Origin: an uncultured Blautia sp.
Lineage (GTDB): Bacteria > Bacillota > Clostridia > Lachnospirales > Lachnospiraceae
Direction of reading: 5' to 3'
Assembly (NCBI GenBank): GCA_900551075.1
Contig: URVB01000031.1
Span: 1-42,363, forward strand
Length of the DNA: 42,363 nucleotides
A program made the translations under genes and the position numbers. Below, piece after piece: positions 1-6,841 of the stretch. Below the pieces are notes generated by a model. It saw only the letters and a list, made by a program, of their open reading frames with translations. It was not told where the DNA came from and searched no databases. Position 1 is the first letter of the stretch. Every line of letters begins with the position of its first letter.

Positions 1-1447
1 CTGCCGGAAATGCCCCCCGTCCGGCCTCATAAGCAGAAGCGGCACGGAGTATTTTCTTTTCGCCGAAGCAGTCGCCGATCATCTGGATTCCAACAGGCAG
101 TCCCGCACGGTCACATCCGCAGGGAACCGTAATTCCCGGAAGGCCGCAGAGATTTACCGCTACTGTATAAATGTCACCCAGATACATCGCCAGCGGGTCT
201 TTTAAGCTTTCTCCGATCTTCGGTGCCGTATAAGGCGCCGCCGGAGCCAAAAGCACGTCATAATCCCCAAACGCCTGATCAAATTCCTGTTTGATCAAAG
301 CCTTTGTTTTCAGGGCCTTTAAATAATATGCATCATAATATCCGGAGCTTAAAACAAAGGAACCAAGCATAATACGGCGCTTTACCTCTTCACCGAAGCC
401 CTCTGTCCTGGTACGTTTATACATCTCATGAAGCCCTTCATAATCTGCTGCACGATAGCCATATTTTACGCCATCGAAACGCTCCAGATTGGAACTGGCT
501 TCCGCACTTGCAATAATATAGTAAGCCGGAATCATGTAATCCGTGGTCTTTAAAGAAAAGAATTCCACGATTGCTCCCTGCTGTGTCAGTACCTTCAAAA
601 CCTCCATAAAGGCTTCGCGTACCTCCGGATGCAATCCCTCTGATAAATATTCCTTCGGCACACCGAATTTCATTCCCGTAATCCTGCCATCCAACGCGCC
701 GCAAAAATCCGTATCTGTTCTGTCCAGGGATGTACTGTCCTTCTCATCATGGCCTGCGATCACTTCCAGAAGAGCCGCACAGTCAGCGGTGTTCTTTCCC
801 ACCGGTCCAATTTGATCCAGAGAAGAGGCATAGGCCACCAATCCATAGCGGGACACGGTACCATAGGTCGGCTTGATTCCCGTCACACCACAGAAAGAGC
901 TTGGTTGACGAATGGAACCGCCTGTATCCGAGCCAAGGGCAAGAAACGCCTCTTTGGCTGCCACTGCCGCACAGGACCCGCCGGAAGAACCGCCGGGCAC
1001 ATGCTTCGGATTCCATGGATTTCTGGTAATTCCATAGGCAGAGGTTTCTGTAGTGCTTCCCATAGCAAACTCATCCATATTCGTCTTGCCGATGATGATC
1101 AGGCCTGCCTTCTCCAAACGGTCAATCACGTCCGCGTTGTATTGCGGCACAAAATTCTCCAATATTTTTGATGCACAGGTCGTAGGCTTGCCTTTTATAC
1201 AGATATTGTCCTTCACTGCGATTGGTACGCCCGCAAGCGAACCTCTGTAAATGCCGGCGGCAATCCCCTTTTCCACCTGTTTTGCCCGGGCGTATGCTTC
1301 TTTTTTGTATGTGTCCAGATACGCATGTACGTTTCCCTCTTTTTTTTCAATCTGGTCAAAGACATATTTGACGCCATCCAGGACACTGATTTGATGCTGT
1401 TTGATTTTTTCAGCCAGCTCCAGGGCGGTCATTGTTCCCAAATCCAT
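1..1447 (-). CDS. gatA: Glu-tRNA(Gln)/Asp-tRNA(Asn) amidotransferase subunit A (3' end cut by window)
   Basis: GatA is the amidase subunit of GatCAB. It releases ammonia from glutamine to convert Glu-tRNA(Gln) or Asp-tRNA(Asn) to the amidated form. The frame is open from ATG at 1447 to the left edge, about 482 codons, close to the usual 485-490, so only the last few residues are missing. The amidase-signature Ser-Ser-Lys triad is visible: the lysine in VKDN at about residue 79 and the serines in the GGSSGG loop. An AGGAG box lies 9-13 bases before the ATG. A second in-frame ATG five codons in is less well placed. The gene follows gatC by 11 bases and shares an operon with the archaeal-type AspRS, which points to Asn-tRNA formation. 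gatB is not in the window and would be expected further left. Identity is certain from continuous family-like sequence. Confidence 0.96.
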   Translation of the reverse strand, partial: MDLGTMTALELAEKIKQHQISVLDGVKYVFDQIEKKEGNVHAYLDTYKKEAYARAKQVEKGIAAGIYRGSLAGVPIAVKDNICIKGKPTTCASKILENFVPQYNADVIDRLEKAGLIIIGKTNMDEFAMGSTTETSAYGITRNPWNPKHVPGGSSGGSCAAVAAKEAFLALGSDTGGSIRQPSSFCGVTGIKPTYGTVSRYGLVAYASSLDQIGPVGKNTADCAALLEVIAGHDEKDSTSLDRTDTDFCGALDGRITGMKFGVPKEYLSEGLHPEVREAFMEVLKVLTQQGAIVEFFSLKTTDYMIPAYYIIASAEASSNLERFDGVKYGYRAADYEGLHEMYKRTRTEGFGEEVKRRIMLGSFVLSSGYYDAYYLKALKTKALIKQEFDQAFGDYDVLLAPAAPYTAPKIGESLKDPLAMYLGDIYTVAVNLCGLPGITVPCGCDRAGLPVGIQMIGDCFGEKKILRAASAYEAGRGAFPA

Positions 1448-1458
1448 CTCTCTATCTC

Positions 1459-1752
1459 CTATCCTATGGTCTTCGGCACCTGATACTGTCCTTCTTTTGC
1501 CTTCGGTGCATTGGCAAGCATGGCCTCCCTTGCATCTTTGTTTGTGACCACATCCTCACGGAACACATTCTGGTCCCCGAAAATATGAGAGAGCGGCTCT
1601 ACTCCCTCTGTATCAAGCTCATCCAGTTTCTCTACATAATCCAAAATCTTCTGCATATCCTGCTTTGCCTTCTCCTTCTCCTCTTCACTGAGAGAAAGCT
1701 TTGCCAGAATACACACATTTTCCATTGTCTCATCGTCAATGATGCCTGTCAT
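1459..1752 (-). CDS. gatC: Glu-tRNA(Gln)/Asp-tRNA(Asn) amidotransferase subunit C
   Basis: This 97-residue protein has the size and sequence of GatC, the small subunit that wraps around GatA and stabilises the GatCAB complex. Typical features are the N-terminal helix with LAKLSLSEEE, the acidic MQKILDYVEKLDELDT helix, and the later VEPLSHI and FREDVV segments. An AGGAGG box sits 7 bases upstream of the ATG. The gene lies 13 bases after the aspS stop and 11 bases before gatA, so it is in the middle of the glnA-ANTAR-aspS-gatC-gatA series. No oddities are seen. Confidence 0.95.
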   Translation of the reverse strand: MTGIIDDETMENVCILAKLSLSEEEKEKAKQDMQKILDYVEKLDELDTEGVEPLSHIFGDQNVFREDVVTNKDAREAMLANAPKAKEGQYQVPKTIG

Positions 1753-1765
1753 AATCTACCTCCTG

Positions 1766-3096
1766 TCAGGGCTCCAATCTGTTCAAATCTCTTGGAAAGA
1801 GCGTTGCTTCTCTTACATTTTCTTCTCCGAGCAGCTGCATGGTCAGACGTTCCAGGCCGATACCCAATCCCCCGTGAGGCGGCATTCCATGCTTAAAGGT
1901 ATCCAGATACTGCTCCATACCCGCTTCCTCCATACCGCGTGCGGCGATCTTTTCTTTTAATTCGTGATAATCATGGATACGCTGTCCGCCTGTGGTGACC
2001 TCCAGTCCATGGAACAGCAGGTCAAAGCTTAAGGTAAACTTCTTATCTTCCGGGTCGTCCATAGCATAGAACGGGCGCTTTTAGACGGATAATGAGTCAC
2101 AAATACAAAATCTGCATTGTATTCCTCTTTAAAATACTGTCCGATCAGAGCCTCTTCTTCCGGTTCCAGATCATATGGATTGCGGATTTTTCGATTATAT
2201 TTTTCTGCGACCAACTCCTTGGCCTTATCAAAACGAACAGCCGGGATACCGGACACCTCCGGAAGCGCTACCTTCAGAATGGAAAGCTCTTTTTCGTAGC
2301 CATGCTTCAAAAGCTCCATGGCATATTGAAGAAATCCGGTCTCCATAGCCATGATCTCTTCATAGCTGTCAATATACCCCATCTCAAAATCAAGACTGGT
2401 ATATTCATTCAAATGACGCTTTGTGTTGTGCTTTTCCGCACGGAATACCGGACCTGTTTCGAACACACGGTCAAACACTCCTACCATCATCTGCTTGTAA
2501 AACTGAGGACTCTGTGCCAGCACGGCCGGTTTATGGAAATAACTCAGCTTAAATACGTTGGCGCCTCCCTCCGCCCCTCTGGCTCCGATCTTCGGAGTAT
2601 GAATCTCCGTAAAGTCATTGGCATAAAGATAGTCGCGAAACGCACGTACCAATGCTTCCTGAATTTTAAACTTTGCCCGCTCCTGTACATTCCGAAGGGC
2701 AATGGGTCTTAAATTCAGCTTTGCTTCCAGAGAAGTATGCAGCTTCCATTTATCAATCGCCATTGGCATCGGTTCTGCCGGCCGAGAAAGAATCCTGATT
2801 TCCCGGATACGCAGTTCTCTTCCGTGAGGCGCGCGCTCCTCCGGACATACAGTCCCCCGTATGCGGACGGTCATGGCTTCCTTCAATTCATGAATGGACA
2901 CATTCACCCGGTCATTTTCATAAACCGTCTGGAATAAGCCTTCCCTCCTTCTCAAAATCACGAAAGCAACATCTCCCATATTGCGGATACTGTGAACAGC
3001 GCCCTCTACAACTGCCTCCTGATTCAGAATCGAATCTCCCAGAAGCTCCTTCCATTCACAGGCCTCTTTTTTCCATGTTCCATCCAAAAATTCCAT
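1766..3096 (-). CDS. aspS: Archaeal-type (AspS2) aspartyl-tRNA synthetase, reading frame interrupted by a -1 shift
   Basis: This is a class II synthetase that charges tRNA(Asp) and probably tRNA(Asn). It has an OB-fold anticodon-binding domain (about residues 15-110), motif 2 with GPVFRAEKHNT, and motif 3 with GIGLERL at the C-terminus. The frame breaks at 2079-2082. The first part reads to about residue 345 and then runs into unrelated sequence. The last 100 residues continue in another frame. One extra A in the AAAA run (minus strand) would restore a family-like PSKKRPFYAMDDP junction and a protein of about 443 residues. An ATG at 3111 exists, but the GGAGG box lies after it, 8 bases before the ATG at 3096, so 3096 is preferred. 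A His in GAVHSI and a Pro in ERAPHG resemble the non-discriminating type, which fits the adjacent gatCA. The break may be a sequencing error or a real lesion. Confidence 0.9.
2079..2082 (-). other. Frameshift site in aspS (homopolymer AAAA)
   Basis: The minus strand reads CCGTCTAAAAGCGCC here. Five A residues instead of four would join the upstream and downstream aspS frames exactly. Homopolymer length error, slippage mutation and programmed frameshifting all remain possible. Confidence 0.8.
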
Positions 3097-3140
3097 GTCC
3101 TCATCCTCCATTTTTATGTCTTTTGGGGTTTGTATATATC

Positions 3141-3228
3141 CCGGTTTCGCAACCGGAAAATCAAATATCCTGGAATACCCGCAGAAATCCAGGTATGCCA
3201 GGATTGGATCTCATGATTACGCCCTTGC
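3141..3228 (-). promoter_or_regulatory. Structured spacer between the ANTAR gene and aspS
   Basis: This spacer of about 150 bases has no gene. On the minus strand it holds, in order, the box GCAAGGGCG (3218-3228), a 13-position hairpin with one mismatch (arms 3192-3204 and 3167-3179), a U-rich run, and a 6-bp hairpin with a GCGA tetraloop (3141-3156). The box matches the one that starts the attenuators of purF, glnA and related leaders. A TATAAT at 3244-3249 overlaps the ANTAR stop codon, but no good -35 is visible. It may be an internal attenuator or a processing site; the function is inferred. Confidence 0.45.
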
Positions 3229-3244
3229 AACCAAATCACATATA

Positions 3245-3796
3245 TTATATTTCGTCATAAAACAGCATCAGAAGCATCTGCGCTGTCTCTGCCATATTCG
3301 TGCCGGAATCCATACTGCATTTCTGGATATACCGATATGCATCCTCTTCGTTTAAATGATTGCGCTGCATCAACATCATCTTTGCATTGGAAATATAATT
3401 TTGTTCCTTCCAGGAACGCAGCTTCGGTTTCTTCTTTTCTTTCCGTCTCTGTCTCTCCTGCTGTGCCTGTATCATATGGACCGTATTGATCAGATCACTG
3501 GACTTCATGGGCATTTCCACGGAAAGAACCGAAGACGGAGCCTCACAGATCACCCTTGCAGATGCAAGCAGCAGCATCTCAAATCCCTTTGGCAGGCATA
3601 CGGCCAAATCCTGATAATACATATCCGGAAGCCGGTAACCACAGATCAGAATTCCTCCGCCCAATTCGGAAGCGCTTGAAAGAGCATGCGATGCCGTGTT
3701 GCAGACTGAAGCCACCGAAAAGCCGTGTTTAACAAGTATGGCGCGGATTTTCTTCGCATCTTCAATTTTCGGTAATGCAATCACGATGCTGCTCAT
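3245..3796 (-). CDS. ANTAR-domain RNA-binding antiterminator with degenerate receiver
   Basis: This 183-residue response-regulator-like protein has an N-terminal receiver fold (about residues 1-112), a basic linker (about 113-128) and a C-terminal ANTAR domain (about 129-180; NAKMMLMQRNHLNEEDAY is typical). ANTAR proteins bind paired RNA hairpins and stop intrinsic termination. The receiver looks inactive for phosphorylation: the acidic pair after strand 1 is missing (IALPKIED) and the phosphoacceptor slot reads ICGYRLPDM, with Gly near residue 53. Signalling is therefore probably by protein binding rather than phosphate. It lies 34 bases after glnA with a strong GGAGGAGAG site. ANTAR genes beside glnA are known in clostridia. 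Its likely targets are the terminator hairpins in this window, although the canonical dual-hexaloop target was not found. Confidence 0.9.
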   Translation of the reverse strand: MSSIVIALPKIEDAKKIRAILVKHGFSVASVCNTASHALSSASELGGGILICGYRLPDMYYQDLAVCLPKGFEMLLLASARVICEAPSSVLSVEMPMKSSDLINTVHMIQAQQERQRRKEKKKPKLRSWKEQNYISNAKMMLMQRNHLNEEDAYRYIQKCSMDSGTNMAETAQMLLMLFYDEI

Positions 3797-3830
3797 ACAA
3801 GTGTCTCTCCTCCTCCCAAACGCCCCATTT

Positions 3831-5153
3831 TTATGTCCGGTAGAGATATTCCTCCAGTTCCCAATCCGTAACCTGTCTCGTATATCTCAGCCACTCATCC
3901 CGTTTGGCAGCCGCATATTTCTTACAGAATTTTTCACCCAGAATCTCCTTCACCCAGGTGCTTTCCTCAAAAAGTTCAATTGCCTCCTTCATATTTTCCG
4001 GAAGGTTTTCAAGCTTAAGCGCCTGCTGATCTGCCTCTGTCAGAGAACGGTTTGATGACTGGGTCGGATATATTTTGCGTTTTACTCCATCTAGCCCTGC
4101 CGCAAGACAAACCGCAAATACAAGATACGGATTCGATGCAGCATCCGGACTGCGAAGCTCAATTCTGGTTTCTTCGTCTCTTGAAAGCGGAATCCGCACA
4201 AGCGAATTCTGGTTGTCTTTTGTCCAGGTTAATTCCGTCGGTGCATCATACCCCGGAACCAAACGTTTATAGGAATTAATAAGCGGATTGGTGATCAGAG
4301 CCATTTCCCTGCTGTGCGCCAAAAGACCTCCCACAAAATAATAAGCCTCTTCACTTAATTCCTTCGGATTATCCGGATTCTCAAATATATTTTTGCCATC
4401 TTTATACAGGGAAAAATGCGTATGCATCCCGGAACCATTGACCTCCACCCTTGGCTTCGGCATAAAGGTTGCATGCAGCCCGTGCCTTTTGGCTATGGTA
4501 CGCACAGCCATTTTAAACGTCATAATACAGTCCGCCATTTTTTTTACTTCGCCATACGTAAAATCAATTTCATGCTGTGCAGGCGCTGTCTCATGATGAG
4601 AGGATTCCACCTCAATCCCCAGTTCCTCCAGGGTCAGCACAATATCCCGTCTGGCATTTTCACCCAGATCAAGCGGACTGATATCCAGATATCCCGCCCG
4701 TTCATGGGTAACTGTCGTAGGCATCCCGTTATCATCCGTATGGAACAGGAAAAACTCACATTCCGGGTCTACGCAGCATCGATATCCCTCTGCCTCAGCC
4801 TCATCCGCAACCTTTTTCAGAATATATCTGGAACTGCTTTCATAGGGCGTCCCATCCGGATTATAGAGATCGCAGAGCATACGGGCAACCTTCCCCTCCT
4901 GGGGGCGCCACGGAAGAATCGTAAAGGTATCCAAATCCGGCCGCAGATACAAATCTGTCTCCTTACTGCCCGTCACACCTGCGATAAAACGTCCGTTCAC
5001 GATACAGCCATGCTTTAATGCCTGCGGAAGCTCCCGTGCGGTAATTGCAATGTTTTTCAGAGTACCAAACATATCAGTGAACTGAAGGCGGATAAACTCC
5101 ACGTCTTCCTCCTCAGCCATCTGCAAAATTTCCTCTCTGGTATAATTCCCCAT
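3831..5153 (-). CDS. glnA: Type I glutamine synthetase family protein with altered active-site residues
   Basis: This 440-residue protein is colinear with Gram-positive GSI and starts MGNYTREEI. Conserved parts include PECEFFLF (the two metal-site Glu), HHETAPAQHEIDF, VNGSGMHTHFSL, YKRLVPG and RIELRSPDAASNPYL. Three usually invariant positions differ. The DGSS loop that carries the ammonium-site Asp50 reads NGRF (residues 53-56). The flap Glu327 in PGYEAP is Asp303. The Arg339 of NRS is Gln315 (NQNS). Numbers 50, 327 and 339 follow the Salmonella enzyme. It could be a weak GS, a gamma-glutamyl ligase for another amine, or a sensor. It is first in its operon, followed by the ANTAR gene, and preceded by a strong promoter and a leader terminator. 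AGGAGAG lies 6 bases before the ATG. Confidence 0.9.
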   Translation of the reverse strand: MGNYTREEILQMAEEEDVEFIRLQFTDMFGTLKNIAITARELPQALKHGCIVNGRFIAGVTGSKETDLYLRPDLDTFTILPWRPQEGKVARMLCDLYNPDGTPYESSSRYILKKVADEAEAEGYRCCVDPECEFFLFHTDDNGMPTTVTHERAGYLDISPLDLGENARRDIVLTLEELGIEVESSHHETAPAQHEIDFTYGEVKKMADCIMTFKMAVRTIAKRHGLHATFMPKPRVEVNGSGMHTHFSLYKDGKNIFENPDNPKELSEEAYYFVGGLLAHSREMALITNPLINSYKRLVPGYDAPTELTWTKDNQNSLVRIPLSRDEETRIELRSPDAASNPYLVFAVCLAAGLDGVKRKIYPTQSSNRSLTEADQQALKLENLPENMKEAIELFEESTWVKEILGEKFCKKYAAAKRDEWLRYTRQVTDWELEEYLYRT

Positions 5154-5173
5154 GCCGTTCTCTCCTTACCTGT

Positions 5174-5232
5174 GCTTGAATTAGGAATGTCCCGCATTCC
5201 TTTCATATGATGAATCATATTTCCGGTCAAGC
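5174..5232 (-). promoter_or_regulatory. Predicted three-way-junction RNA in the glnA leader
   Basis: Between the leader terminator and the glnA start, the RNA can form a closing stem (GCUUGA at 5227-5232 with UCAAGC at 5174-5179). It encloses a 6-bp hairpin with a UUCA loop (5205-5220) and a 7-bp hairpin with a CGGGA loop (5183-5201). The ribosome binding site follows directly. The structure was found by eye from perfect complementarity. It does not match the glutamine riboswitch consensus I know. Confidence 0.5.
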
Positions 5233-5246
5233 TTCTTTATGATACG

Positions 5247-5292
5247 AAAAAGGCGCACTTTTGACAGGATAACCCTTCAAAAGAACGCCTTT
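5247..5292 (-). terminator. Promoter-proximal attenuator of glnA
   Basis: The RNA has AAGGCG pairing with CGCCUU, an inner 7-bp stem CUUUUGA/UCAAAAG, and a UUUUU run after it. It starts about 11 bases beyond the -10 box of the glnA promoter, so it would end most transcripts before the gene unless antitermination occurs. The 5' arm begins with ACAAAGGCG, shared with the pyrG leader and close to the purF, GSIII and amt leaders. Confidence 0.8.
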
Positions 5293-5304
5293 GTTCATGC
5301 AGGT

Positions 5305-5333
5305 ATTATAGCAATCGGCTTTCCTTTTGTCAA
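5305..5333 (-). promoter_or_regulatory. glnA operon promoter
   Basis: There is a perfect -35 TTGACA (5328-5333), a 17-base spacer and a perfect -10 TATAAT (5305-5310) on the minus strand. It lies in the gap after gltD, so the glnA operon has its own start. Confidence 0.88.
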
Positions 5334-5342
5334 CTCCCTTTT

Positions 5343-6827
5343 TCAGAGATTTGAATAACCCATAAGAGATTCATCCACTGCTTTTGCAGCTTCTCTTCCC
5401 TCCCGGATGGCCCATACGACCAGGGACTGGCCTCTATGCATATCCCCCGCTGTAAAAACCCGGGGAGCAGAGGTTTCATAAGCCTCCGGCTTTGTTTCCA
5501 CATTGGTGCGGCCGTTAACTGCTACATGAAAGGCATCTGTTACGTACTTCTGACTTCCAAGGAAGCCTGCTGCGATCAGGACTAAATCAGCCGGAATCAC
5601 TTCCTCACTTCCTTCTACCGGAACCATCATCATTCTTCCGGTTTTTGTATCCTTTTCGCTCTTCAGCTTTACAATCTTTGCCTTGCAGACATTTCCTTTT
5701 TTATCAGCAATAAACTCCGTAACGGTTGTCTGATATACCCTCGGGTCATGTCCGAATACGGCAATCGCTTCTTCCTGACCATAATCTGTCTTCAAAACCC
5801 TCGGCCACTGCGGCCATGGATTGCTCTCTGCTCTTTCTGCAGGAGGCTTCGGCATCATCTCCAGTTGGGTAACTGACTTCGCTCCCAGACGGACAGACGT
5901 TCCCACACAGTCGTTTCCTGTGTCTCCGCCGCCGATGACAAGTACATGTTTGCCCTTGGCAAGCTCATATGGCGTTTTCTCAAAGCCGCTGTCCAGCAAG
6001 GTTTTCGTTACCTGACCAAGGAAATCCACTGCAAAGTAAATTCCCTTTGCCTCTCTTCCCGGTACTTTGATATCTCTTGGATTGGAAGCACCGCAGGCCA
6101 GTACAATACGGTCAAATTTCTTCAGCAGCTCTTCCGCCCTGATATCAACTCCTACATTCGTATTGGTGACAAATGTCACTCCTTCCTCTTCCATAAGACG
6201 GACTCTCCGGTCAATCACTGATTTCTCCAGCTTCATATTCGGAATACCGTAGCGGAGCAGACCGCCGATACGATCGCTGCGTTCAAATACGGTTACACTG
6301 TGTCCTCTTCTGTTCAACTGCTGTGCTGCAGCCAGGCCGGAGGGACCGCTTCCGACAACTGCAATCGTCTTCCCTGTCCGCACCTTCGGCGGCTGCGGTT
6401 TTACCCACCCCTCTTCAAAAGCGGTCTCAATGATCGCACGCTCATTTTCCTTTGTCGCTACCGGCTCTCCATCCAGATTGCAGGTGCAGGCTGCTTCACA
6501 AAGCGCGGGACAAACTCTGGACGTAAACTCCGGAAAGCTGTGTGTCTTACTCAGACGATTATACGCCTGCTTCCAGTTTCCTGTATAAACCAGATCATTG
6601 GTCTCCGGTACCAGATTGTGGAGCGGACAGCCGAAGGCCATACCGCCCAGCATCATACCGGACTGACAGAAGGGAACACCGCAGGCCATACAGCGCGCTC
6701 CCTGCAATTTCTGTTTTTCTTTGTTTAATGGAGTCCGGAACTCATTGAAATTGGCAATCCGGACTTTCGGCGGCAAAACTTTCGCCGTTTCTCTCTCATA
6801 ATCTAAAAATCCTGTTGGTTTTCCCAT
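5343..6827 (-). CDS. gltD: Glutamate synthase small subunit (NADPH)
   Basis: This FAD- and NAD(P)H-binding beta subunit passes electrons to GltB, which converts glutamine and 2-oxoglutarate into two glutamates. The N-terminal iron-sulfur cysteines are in RCMACGVPFC and CPALCEAACTC. The FAD fold is GSGPSGLAAA and the NADPH fold is GGGDTGNDC. The C-terminal TAGDMHRGQSLVVWAI closes the FAD site. An ATG at 6836 touches the GGAGG box, so the ATG at 6827, 9 bases after GGAGG, is the likely start (494 residues, normal length). It lies 14 bases after the gltB stop in the pyrG-gltB-gltD transcript. There are no anomalies. Confidence 0.96.
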   Translation of the reverse strand: MGKPTGFLDYERETAKVLPPKVRIANFNEFRTPLNKEKQKLQGARCMACGVPFCQSGMMLGGMAFGCPLHNLVPETNDLVYTGNWKQAYNRLSKTHSFPEFTSRVCPALCEAACTCNLDGEPVATKENERAIIETAFEEGWVKPQPPKVRTGKTIAVVGSGPSGLAAAQQLNRRGHSVTVFERSDRIGGLLRYGIPNMKLEKSVIDRRVRLMEEEGVTFVTNTNVGVDIRAEELLKKFDRIVLACGASNPRDIKVPGREAKGIYFAVDFLGQVTKTLLDSGFEKTPYELAKGKHVLVIGGGDTGNDCVGTSVRLGAKSVTQLEMMPKPPAERAESNPWPQWPRVLKTDYGQEEAIAVFGHDPRVYQTTVTEFIADKKGNVCKAKIVKLKSEKDTKTGRMMMVPVEGSEEVIPADLVLIAAGFLGSQKYVTDAFHVAVNGRTNVETKPEAYETSAPRVFTAGDMHRGQSLVVWAIREGREAAKAVDESLMGYSNL

Positions 6828-6841
6828 GTTCCTCATCCTCC

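Noticed and set aside
3112..3244. T-box leader for aspS
   Set aside because: The spacer is too short and lacks the conserved T-box antiterminator sequence (GGTGGNACCGCG type).
5154..5342. Known glutamine riboswitch in the glnA leader
   Set aside because: A three-way junction is possible, but the sequence does not match the conserved core I know, and that class is mainly cyanobacterial and marine.
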